Positions 37,369 through 43,922 of a stretch of 43,922 bases of DNA are shown one piece after another (position 1 is the first letter of the stretch; every line of letters begins with the position of its first letter). The notes below the pieces were generated by a model. It was not told the DNA's origin, did not search any database, and saw nothing but the letters and a program-made list of their open reading frames with translations. The stretch comes from an uncultured Ferrovum sp. (GTDB taxonomy: Bacteria; Pseudomonadota; Gammaproteobacteria; Burkholderiales; Ferrovaceae), in contig CAIVHB010000025.1 of NCBI GenBank assembly GCA_903905585.1, positions 1-43,922 of the forward strand, read 5' to 3'. Made by a program: the position numbers and the translations under genes.

Positions 37369-38532
37369 CTAAGGCTTGCCGCCTAGCGTATCTTGAGGCA
37401 CCCATTTTCCTGATAGCAATTTGTACACCGTTATGACACCACCTTTAAGGTCGCCATTCTCATCAAAACTAATGTGAGCGGTGACACCGTCATAGTTGCT
37501 TTTGGCTAACTCAGGCAGATATTTGGAGGGCACAGTAGAGTCAGCGCGCTTCATGGCGTCAATCATCACCATCACAGCATCATAGCAATACGGGGAGTAG
37601 TCTTGAATTTCACCGTACTTGGCATTGAAGCGCTTCTTGAAGTCTTCTCCCTTTGGCATCTTTTCGATGGGCATACCTGGAAGGCTGCAATAGGCTCCCT
37701 CACCTGCAGCGCCAGCAAGGGTCAGAAACTCGGTAGAACAGCCTCCGTCACCAGTCAGGAATTTGGCTTGAATCCCTAACGACCGAATTTGTTTCATCAT
37801 CGGGCCGCTTTGCGCGTCCATCCCCCCATAAAAAATAATATCAGGCTTTTTAGCTTTGATATTGGTCAGAATCGCTTGAAAGTCAGTGGCCTTGTCGTCC
37901 GTATGCTCATGGGTAAGCACCGTTACTCCCGCAGCTTTAGCGGCTTCTTCGAACTGATTAGCCAGGCCTTGGCCGTATTGAGTAGAGTCGTCCATGACAG
38001 CAACAGTTTTTGCGCCGATTTTACTGGCGACATAACGGCCTAACTCTCCGCCTTGTTGTGTGTCATTGGGGATGACGCGAAAGGCTGTCTTGAATCCTTG
38101 ATGGGTATATTTGGGATTGGTAGCTGAAGGTGAAATCTGCGGGATACCTGCTTCGGAATAGATGCGTGAGGCTGGAATGGTGGTACCGGAATTTAGATGT
38201 CCAATCACGCCGCTGACTTTTTGATCGGCAAATTTTTGTGCCACGATGGTACCTGTTTTGGGGTCAGCGGAATCATCTTCAGAAACCAGTTCGAATTTTA
38301 CTTTTTGCCCACCAATGGTAAGGCCCTGAGCATTGGCGTCTTCTATTGCCATGCGTGTGCCATTCTCATTGTCTTTTCCTAAATGAGCCTGAGGCCCTGT
38401 CATGGGATTGCTGGCGCCGATCAGGACAGTTAATGTTCCTGGTGAAGCTGAGCTGGGTTCAGTCGATTTTCCGCATGAAACTAAACCAATAGTGATTAAG
38501 CTGAGGACAATAGGTGTAAGCAGGCGGGGCAT
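37369..38532 (-). CDS. livK: Branched-chain amino acid ABC transporter substrate-binding lipoprotein LivK
   Basis: A 387-residue binding protein. The signal ends in a lipobox at Cys20 (GLVSC), followed by a Ser-rich linker, so it is a lipoprotein rather than a free periplasmic protein. GASNPMTGPQAHLGKDNENG starts the mature domain; AVMDDSTQYGQGLANQFEEA lies at the hinge, and YCYDAVMVMIDAM near the end. The frame extends to 38607, but the ATG at 38530-38532 has GAGG seven bases upstream and a proper signal peptide. It heads the liv operon; the cytochrome c terminator lies just before its promoter region. Confidence 0.93.
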   Translation of the reverse strand: MPRLLTPIVLSLITIGLVSCGKSTEPSSASPGTLTVLIGASNPMTGPQAHLGKDNENGTRMAIEDANAQGLTIGGQKVKFELVSEDDSADPKTGTIVAQKFADQKVSGVIGHLNSGTTIPASRIYSEAGIPQISPSATNPKYTHQGFKTAFRVIPNDTQQGGELGRYVASKIGAKTVAVMDDSTQYGQGLANQFEEAAKAAGVTVLTHEHTDDKATDFQAILTNIKAKKPDIIFYGGMDAQSGPMMKQIRSLGIQAKFLTGDGGCSTEFLTLAGAAGEGAYCSLPGMPIEKMPKGEDFKKRFNAKYGEIQDYSPYCYDAVMVMIDAMKRADSTVPSKYLPELAKSNYDGVTAHISFDENGDLKGGVITVYKLLSGKWVPQDTLGGKP

Positions 38533-38610
38533 GGAAGACCTCGGAAAAGTAAATAAATTGAATACAAGACAAAGATTGCCATAGCCTTGGAGACTGCGGA
38601 AGTCCAAAGA

Positions 38611-38640
38611 AATTCGGCCACCGTAAATGGTGGCCGAAAT
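38611..38640 (-). terminator. Intrinsic terminator after the cytochrome c gene
   Basis: TTCGGCCACC (38613-38622) and GGTGGCCGAA (38629-38638) form a perfect ten-base stem with a 6-base loop, GC-rich at the centre. On the minus strand it is followed by TTTCTTT, the expected U-tract, about 30 bases after the cytochrome c stop. Its other side also has T-rich DNA, so it could work in either direction. It separates cytochrome c from the liv operon, although both are on the same strand. Confidence 0.75.
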
Positions 38641-38668
38641 TTAAGTTTTTTTGGCTGGCTGAACAGTC

Positions 38669-38986
38669 TTATTTCAGGCTAAGAATCCAGTCAACTAAGG
38701 TTTTGATGTCTGCTTTCGAGACTGCTGCGTTGGGGGGCATTGGGATTTGACCCCAAACACCACCGCCGCCTTTCTCAACTTTCTCGTACAACTTGGCAGC
38801 AGCAGTTTTGTCCCCAGCGTACTTTGTGGCTACATCTTTATAGGCTGGACCTAATATTTTGTGATCAACAGCGTGACAAGCTAAGCAACCGCTTTTGGTG
38901 GCGAGCGCGGTTTGGTCAGCAGCAACGGCAACACCAGATAAAGTCAGTGCAGCAACAGCCACAGCGAAAATTTTTGCGGACGACAT
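38669..38986 (-). CDS. Small class I cytochrome c (c551/c552 type)
   Basis: A 105-residue periplasmic electron carrier. Residues 1 to about 22 form a Sec signal (ending AVA-A). The haem site CLACH is at 34-38 and the Met ligand is Met83 in QIPMPPN, with an intervening GPAYKDVATKY as in cytochromes c551/c552. AGGA is eight bases before the ATG at 38984-38986. It lies 96 bases downstream of the DUF255 gene. It may donate electrons to a terminal oxidase or accept them from bc1; partners are not in the window. Confidence 0.92.
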   Translation of the reverse strand: MSSAKIFAVAVAALTLSGVAVAADQTALATKSGCLACHAVDHKILGPAYKDVATKYAGDKTAAAKLYEKVEKGGGGVWGQIPMPPNAAVSKADIKTLVDWILSLK

Positions 38987-39082
38987 GTTTGATTCCTCTT
39001 CGGCCTTTTTTTACTTAGGCTAATAATTAAAGTTAAAAACATAAATTCTTGAAACTTAACCAGCAAATTATCTAATGCCCCT

Positions 39083-41110
39083 CTAGGATTTGCAAACCTT
39101 CACAACAGAGGCGAGATCAGTGAGTTCTGGTAAGCATGAAACGCCTTGGCAAACCCAGGCGTTGACTGAACTTGATGTAGGTTTAGGTTTATCTAGAAGA
39201 TCAGGAAGTCCATTCGCTTTAAGGGGAATGCCAAGTACAAGAGTATGGGGAATATTTGAACGTAATAATTCTATGTTCCATTTCCTCATTTCATCATCTT
39301 CTCCGCGCAAGACAATAATACGAGGGGGAATCAAAGCCGTCTCTAGGGCTAAGATCAAACTCGCAAAAGCTGCAGGGCGTTCTCTGGCTTGAGGGCATGC
39401 GCTTGCAAGGGCTTTTTCAGCTGATTTGATGTAGCGTGATTCACCCGTTAGGTGCCCCATGATGATGAGCGAGCGCGCAGCCACTGCATAGCCCGAGGGA
39501 GTGGCCGCATCATGCACAATGCGGGGTCGAGTTAAAAGCGCCTCATGATCATGAGGCGTGAAGAAATAGCCTCCTGCTTTCTCATCTTCAAAATCATCTA
39601 GGATCGCATTGGCAAGATGTTCGGCGAAAGCCAAAATAGAGCTATCCCATTGCGCTTGCAAGCACTCCATACACGCTTGCAGTAGAAAGGCATGATCATC
39701 GAGGTAGGCATTAAATTGGGCTCGGCCACCTGCGAAGATTGCATTGAGCTTGCCATTCACTATCATGTGTTTTTGGATGCTTAAGAGTGCCCGTTGTGCT
39801 TGATCAATCCAGTCCTGTCGATCGAACACTCTTCCTGCATGGGCAAGGCCGCTGATCATTAAGCCATTCCAGCCCGCAATGATTTTGTCGTCTAAGCCAG
39901 GTCGGATGCGGGGGGCTCTGGATTCAAATAATTTTTGGCGCGCTGATAATAGAGCTTGAGAGGTAGGATGTTCAGAGCTGGCATGCCAATGTAAATGCCA
40001 GGCGTGCTGCTCAAAATTAGGTGCTTGATCTAAGCCAAAACACTTTGACACCTCCTCCCAATCTTCAGAAGGAAGGTGTTCTTTGATGCCATCGCGGCCC
40101 CAGAGATAAAACAGACCTTCTTCGCCTTCGGAATCTGCATCTAAGGCTGAATAAAAAGGTCCCTCCGGACTTTGCATTTCGCGCAATAACCATCCTACCG
40201 TTAATTCGGTAATTTCCTGCAAGCGTGGACTTCGAGAGGCACACCATAGGTCAGCGCAGAGTTGGAGTAGAGGACCATTGTCGTAAAGCATTTTTTCAAA
40301 ATGGGGAATAGCCCATTCTGCGTCGACACAATATCGGTAGAATCCTCCACCCAATTGATCGAACATTCCGCGATTAGCCATACTGTGCATGCTCAAGGCC
40401 ACGGCGTCGTATTGTCTATCGTCGCCATTTACCTGGAAGCCAGTGAACAGCAACTCTAGATCAGTAGGATGAGGAAATTTTGGTGCGCCACCAAAGCCGC
40501 CGTTAATGGGGTCGTGGTTGCGGAGTAAATCTAATCTTGCTCTTCCAGGCAAATCAGCGTCGTGCTCAGGCTGCCAATGAGTTGAATGAGAGTGTTCAGG
40601 AGCCGCTGATTCTTCTCTAAGTGCTTCTATCAATCTAACGTTTTGCTCGCTGATGGCATCACGACGATGTAACCAAGTCTCATGAATCTTATTCAGCAAA
40701 TCTCTGAAGGCTGGCATTCGATAGCGTGGCTCGGCGGGAAAATAGGTGCCTGCAAAAAATGGTTCTTGATTTGGGGTGAGGATCATGGTCAAAGGCCAAC
40801 CTCCCCCGCGCCCAGTGAGTAAATGATGGGCGGCTTGGTAGATGTGATCAATATCCGGTCGTTCTTCGCGGTCGACTTTGATATTGATGAACTGTTCATT
40901 CATCTGATCTGCTGTAGTCGTATCTTCAAAAGACTCGTGGGCCATCACATGGCACCAATGGCAAGCAGAATAACCAATCGAGAGCAAAATAGGCTTTTGC
41001 TCTTGCTGCGCTTTTTCTAAAGCCTCGGGGCCCCACATATACCAGTCGACTGGATTGTCAGCATGTTGCCGAAGGTAGGGGCTAGTCGATTGGGATAGGC
41101 GGTTGGGCAC
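39083..41110 (-). CDS. DUF255 thioredoxin-domain protein (YyaL/SSP411 family)
   Basis: A 675-residue protein. Residues 1 to about 165 form a thioredoxin-like DUF255 domain with [21 protein letters not shown] and the motif SACHWCHVM (Cys50 and Cys53). The rest is an alpha/alpha-barrel resembling N-acylglucosamine epimerases ([46 protein letters not shown]). It is conserved from bacteria to mammals (SPATA20) without a settled function. The start is GTG at 41108-41110, with no good ribosome site. It begins nine bases after the ilvD stop, so it should be co-transcribed with ilvD. Confidence 0.9.
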   Translation of the reverse strand: MPNRLSQSTSPYLRQHADNPVDWYMWGPEALEKAQQEQKPILLSIGYSACHWCHVMAHESFEDTTTADQMNEQFINIKVDREERPDIDHIYQAAHHLLTGRGGGWPLTMILTPNQEPFFAGTYFPAEPRYRMPAFRDLLNKIHETWLHRRDAISEQNVRLIEALREESAAPEHSHSTHWQPEHDADLPGRARLDLLRNHDPINGGFGGAPKFPHPTDLELLFTGFQVNGDDRQYDAVALSMHSMANRGMFDQLGGGFYRYCVDAEWAIPHFEKMLYDNGPLLQLCADLWCASRSPRLQEITELTVGWLLREMQSPEGPFYSALDADSEGEEGLFYLWGRDGIKEHLPSEDWEEVSKCFGLDQAPNFEQHAWHLHWHASSEHPTSQALLSARQKLFESRAPRIRPGLDDKIIAGWNGLMISGLAHAGRVFDRQDWIDQAQRALLSIQKHMIVNGKLNAIFAGGRAQFNAYLDDHAFLLQACMECLQAQWDSSILAFAEHLANAILDDFEDEKAGGYFFTPHDHEALLTRPRIVHDAATPSGYAVAARSLIIMGHLTGESRYIKSAEKALASACPQARERPAAFASLILALETALIPPRIIVLRGEDDEMRKWNIELLRSNIPHTLVLGIPLKANGLPDLLDKPKPTSSSVNAWVCQGVSCLPELTDLASVVKVCKS

Positions 41111-41119
41111 GGTGGAAAC

Positions 41120-42805
41120 TTACTCTGGGTCGGCGTCTGTAACCGCGCCTCGGCTGGCGGTTGAAACCAAGCGAGCATATTTAGCAAGCACTCCTCGAGT
41201 TACGCGTAAAGGTGGTTGTTTCCAGGCTGCTCGTCGCTGTGCAAGTTCTTCATCAGAGACATTCAGTTGTAACAAACGTTGATGAGCATCGATGGTGATT
41301 GAATCGCCTTCAAGAACTAAGCCAATCGTACCTCCCACAAAAGCTTCGGGGGCAACGTGACCTACCACCATGCCATAGGTGCCGCCAGAGAAGCGACCGT
41401 CGGTGATCAAGCCCACGTCATCACCCAGACCTTGGCCAATGAGTGCCGAGGTGGGAGACAACATTTCTCGCATACCGGGGCCCCCTTTTGGACCCTCGTA
41501 GCGAATAATCAGCACATCCCCCGCTTTGATCTTCTCACTCATGATTGCGCTCATGGCGTCTTCTTCCGAATCAAATACACGCGCAGGGCCGGTAATACTG
41601 GGATTTTTAACGCCTGAAATTTTAGCAACTGCGCCTTCTGTGGCGAGGTTGCCTTTCAAAATAGCCAAGTGACCTTCAGCGTAAACAGGGTCATTAAACG
41701 GACGGATCACATCTTGATTGGCGGGAGGGGTGTCAGGCACATTAGCCAAGTTTTCAGCTACGGTCTTGCCTGTAATCGTCATGCAATCGCCGTGCAAGAG
41801 GCCATGGTTCAGCAGCATCTTCATTACCTGCGGAATGCCCCCGACTTTGTGGAGATCTGTGGCGACATATTTTCCTGAAGGCTTGAGATCGCACAGCACT
41901 GGAACCTTGCCACGGATTTCCTCGAAATCATCAATGCTCAAAGGCACCTTTGCAGCATGGGCAATGGCCAATAAATGCAAAACGGCATTGGTGGAACCAC
42001 CTACCGCCATGGTGACCGCAATCGCGTTTTCAAATGCCTTGCGGGTCAGAATCTGGCTGGGCAAGATTTGTTTTTTGATGGCCGCTACTAAGGTTAGTGC
42101 GCTTTTCGCAGTGCTTTCAGCTTTTTCTTCATCCACTGCTGCCATGGTAGAGGAGTAGGGTAAGGCCATGCCTAACACTTCGATTGCTGATGACATGGTA
42201 TTCGCGGTGAACATGCCACCGCAGGAGCCGGCACCCGGGCAGGCTTTACGCTCTATGGCTTTGAAATCTTCTTCGGAAGTTTTTCCGGCAATGAAACCCC
42301 CTACCGCTTCGAATACACTCACAACCGTGAGGTCTTGATGGTTGTGATGGCCGGGTTTAATGGTTCCCCCATACACATAAATACTAGGGATATTCATGCG
42401 AGCGATGGCGATCATGCCGCCGGGCATATTTTTATCGCAGCCACCAATGACCAAAACCCCGTCCATACTTTGCGCGCTGGTTGCGGTTTCAATCGCATCG
42501 GCAATGACTTCCCGAGAGACGAGGGAATACTTCATCCCTTGAGTGCCCATCGAAATGCCATCAGATACCGTGATCGTTCCAAAGGTCTGGGGCATGGCGC
42601 CTGCAGCCTTGAGGGTAGCTTCGGCGCGATCTGCTAAAGCGCCTAAACCGGCATTGCATGGGGTGATGGTGCTATGACCGTTTGCAATACCAACGATAGG
42701 TTTGTCGAAGTCCCCATCTTGGAAACCAACTGCGCGCAGCATGGCGCGGTTTGGGGAGCGCTGGATGCCAGCGGTGATGGTTTGGCTGCGGCTGTTATCG
42801 GCCAT
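41120..42805 (-). CDS. ilvD: Dihydroxy-acid dehydratase
   Basis: An iron-sulfur dehydratase of valine, isoleucine and pantothenate synthesis, 561 residues. Cluster cysteines are Cys50 (TPCNAG), Cys123 ([10 protein letters not shown]) and Cys195 ([17 protein letters not shown]). [20 protein letters not shown] is the C-terminal signature. The frame extends to 42841, but the ATG at 42803-42805, with GGAG ten bases upstream, starts MADNSRSQ as in the family. It diverges from lgt across a 77-base gap containing an inverted repeat. Confidence 0.97.
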   Translation of the reverse strand: MADNSRSQTITAGIQRSPNRAMLRAVGFQDGDFDKPIVGIANGHSTITPCNAGLGALADRAEATLKAAGAMPQTFGTITVSDGISMGTQGMKYSLVSREVIADAIETATSAQSMDGVLVIGGCDKNMPGGMIAIARMNIPSIYVYGGTIKPGHHNHQDLTVVSVFEAVGGFIAGKTSEEDFKAIERKACPGAGSCGGMFTANTMSSAIEVLGMALPYSSTMAAVDEEKAESTAKSALTLVAAIKKQILPSQILTRKAFENAIAVTMAVGGSTNAVLHLLAIAHAAKVPLSIDDFEEIRGKVPVLCDLKPSGKYVATDLHKVGGIPQVMKMLLNHGLLHGDCMTITGKTVAENLANVPDTPPANQDVIRPFNDPVYAEGHLAILKGNLATEGAVAKISGVKNPSITGPARVFDSEEDAMSAIMSEKIKAGDVLIIRYEGPKGGPGMREMLSPTSALIGQGLGDDVGLITDGRFSGGTYGMVVGHVAPEAFVGGTIGLVLEGDSITIDAHQRLLQLNVSDEELAQRRAAWKQPPLRVTRGVLAKYARLVSTASRGAVTDADPE

Positions 42806-42825
42806 GGTCAGATTCTCCAGAAGTG

Positions 42826-42858
42826 CAATAGGTATAATCACTCAATTCTAACCTATTG
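42826..42858. promoter_or_regulatory. Inverted repeat with TATAAT between ilvD and lgt
   Basis: CAATAGGT (42826-42833) and ACCTATTG (42851-42858) are perfect 8-bp inverted arms, 17 bases apart. A plus-strand TATAAT (42833-42838) lies on the inner edge of the left arm and its reverse, GATTAT, could act as an ilvD -10. The element thus covers the likely start sites for both divergent genes. No good -35 was found for either. It looks like an operator or a cruciform-prone site; the binding protein is unknown. Confidence 0.5.
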
Positions 42859-42882
42859 GGCCGTCATCTAGCCCTTGCCCAT

Positions 42883-43680
42883 ATGCTCATTCATCCAGAT
42901 TTCGACCCGGTAGCGATTCATCTTGGTCCGCTAGCAATTCGTTGGTATGGCCTGATGTACCTGCTTGGATTCTTAGGTGGTGGTTGGTTGGGAAAGATCA
43001 GAGCCCGAAATCAAGTCTGGGTGAATTGGACGGTGGATCAAGTAGATGAATTTGTAACCTGGATTGTTTTTGGAGTGATTTTGGGGGGGCGCCTAGGTTA
43101 TGTTTTGTTTTACAAGCCCGTTTATTACCTCGAACATCCTATAGAAATTCCTCAGATGTGGCAGGGTGGAATGTCCTTCCATGGCGGGCTATTGGGCGTG
43201 ATGTTGGCTTGTGCTTTGTTTGCCCGAAAGCACGGTAAAACCTGGTTTGAGGTAACGGATTTTGTTGCGCCCTTAGTGACAATAGGTTTGGGAGCAGGCC
43301 GGTTAGGTAACTTTATTAATGGCGAGCTGCCAGGACGCGTCACTGATTTTGCCTACGCAATGGTTTTCCCGCATGTGGATAGCCTTCCCCGCCATGCTTC
43401 TCAGCTGTATGAAGCTATTTTGGAAGGACCGGTGCTCTTGGTCATATTGTGGTGGTTTGCTCAAAAGCCCCAGCCCCGCGGACGTTTGTCGGCGGTGTTC
43501 TTGATTTCATATGGTTTGTTTCGCTTCATGGTGGAATTCACACGCCAGCCCGATGACTTTTTGGGCTTGCTGAGCTTGGGGCTCAGTATGGGGCAGTGGC
43601 TGTGCGTGCCAATGATCGCTGGAGGGGTGGGTTTGTATGTTTGGGGAGCGAGAAAATTACCTGCAAATATGAATGAATAA
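42883..43680 (+). CDS. lgt: Prolipoprotein diacylglyceryl transferase
   Basis: A 265-residue inner-membrane enzyme that adds diacylglycerol to the lipobox Cys of prolipoproteins, such as LptE and LivK here. It has about seven membrane helices. [23 protein letters not shown] with His100, and [14 protein letters not shown] (139-152) with Arg140 match the E. coli His103/Arg143 active-site region with a constant offset. The frame extends to 42856; the ATG at 42883 gives the normal start although no ribosome site is clear. A seven-G tract lies at about 43083-43089. Confidence 0.95.
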   Translation: MLIHPDFDPVAIHLGPLAIRWYGLMYLLGFLGGGWLGKIRARNQVWVNWTVDQVDEFVTWIVFGVILGGRLGYVLFYKPVYYLEHPIEIPQMWQGGMSFHGGLLGVMLACALFARKHGKTWFEVTDFVAPLVTIGLGAGRLGNFINGELPGRVTDFAYAMVFPHVDSLPRHASQLYEAILEGPVLLVILWWFAQKPQPRGRLSAVFLISYGLFRFMVEFTRQPDDFLGLLSLGLSMGQWLCVPMIAGGVGLYVWGARKLPANMNE

Positions 43681-43725
43681 ATCTATTGGTTGACCATAAA
43701 GAGATCTTTCAATGATGAGTAATGT

Positions 43726-43922
43726 TTAATTTCTAGACGAATAAGATGCGCGTATTAAACCTCTCAAGGGCGACTCATAGAATATAAAAGTAAGATATGA
43801 AATCGTAATAGTTATTATAAAAAATAAAATTGCACCGTAAACACCATCGATAACACCTTGTCCCGTCAATATCTTGAGTATCGGATAGTGAAGAAGGTAC
43901 ATAGAAAAGGAAATAGATCCCA
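43726..43922 (-). CDS. Acyltransferase-3 family membrane protein (OafA/YrhL type), C-terminal fragment
   Basis: The last 64 codons of a gene that continues past the right edge. The reading frame contains SFSMYLLHYPILK, a membrane helix (GAILFFIITITISYLTF) and the ending FYESPLRG, the standard last two helices of acyltransferase-3 proteins, which O-acetylate or acylate surface polysaccharides. The stop is at 43726-43728. The DNA is visibly more A/T-rich than the core genes, suggesting the start of an accessory surface-sugar region. It is convergent with lgt; the 45 bases between hold no clear terminator. Confidence 0.8.
   Translation of the reverse strand, partial: GSISFSMYLLHYPILKILTGQGVIDGVYGAILFFIITITISYLTFIFYESPLRGLIRASYSSRN

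Noticed and set aside
38997-39082. Possible terminator between the DUF255 gene and cytochrome c
   Set aside because: Only a 5-bp GTTAA/TTAAC pairing with a long loop was found; T-rich runs alone do not make a terminator.
43681-43725. Possible bidirectional terminator between lgt and the acyltransferase
   Set aside because: AAAGA/TCTTT near 43698-43709 leaves only a two-base loop, too small for a hairpin; no GC-rich stem is present.

Overview
The window is ordinary chromosomal DNA of a betaproteobacterium, most likely order Burkholderiales with moderate GC. I base this on gene content and protein style: a BPSS1780-type membrane protein, the dusB-fis-purH-purD and leuS-lptE-holA-proA-nadD-rsfS-rlmH-maf-rng linkages, HemJ, an APH-fold homoserine kinase, and a LivKHMGF operon ending in a class I cytochrome c neighbourhood. 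The genus is not resolvable by reading; a low-GC Burkholderiaceae/Alcaligenaceae relative would fit. I see no rRNA, tRNA, insertion sequence, phage or CRISPR array.

Layout. (1) 1-3.5 kb: edge of a second branched-chain amino-acid/amide ABC system (livH-like permease cut by the window, binding protein), a divergent APC amino-acid permease, and an OhrR-type redox MarR regulator. (2) 3.7-4.2 kb: gamma-class carbonic anhydrase-like protein. (3) 4.2-19.3 kb: sixteen tightly packed minus-strand genes, in transcription order rhlE, leuS, lptE, holA, proA, nadD, rsfS, rlmH, maf, rng, [2Fe-2S] ferredoxin, alpha/beta hydrolase, hemJ, rlmL-like methyltransferase, yggS, proC. Many neighbours overlap or lie a few bases apart. 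(4) 19.5-22.2 kb: a short DedA protein divergent from uvrD. (5) 22.2-27.8 kb: minus-strand dusB-fis-purH-purD-tsaC-hemF. (6) 28-31.5 kb: polA head to head with a LOG-family gene. (7) 31.5-33.9 kb: an orphan [2Fe-2S] oxidoreductase subunit, thrB, and the BPSS1780-type membrane protein. (8) 33.9-38.5 kb: complete livKHMGF operon. (9) 38.7-42.8 kb: ilvD, a DUF255 thioredoxin-like protein and cytochrome c. (10) 42.9-43.7 kb: lgt, then an AT-rich acyltransferase-3 gene running off the right edge.

How they work together. Two branched-chain amino-acid uptake systems sit in the same window as ilvD (valine/isoleucine synthesis) and leuS. proA and proC give two of the three proline steps. hemF and hemJ give two consecutive late haem steps. 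nadD, purH and purD supply cofactors and nucleotides; rsfS, rlmH, rng, rhlE and the rlmL-like gene act on ribosomes or RNA; polA, holA and uvrD on DNA.

I did not find an obvious new multi-gene system. The best leads are local: a tandem 8-bp repeat placed on a putative promoter beside a leader hairpin (1.45-1.56 kb); a leucyl-tRNA synthetase that seems to lack the leucine-specific insertion; a nine-G tract inside rng; an orphan molybdo-hydroxylase small subunit; a structured leader before rhlE; and an inverted repeat holding a TATAAT box between ilvD and lgt. No intergenic stretch exceeds 300 bases.
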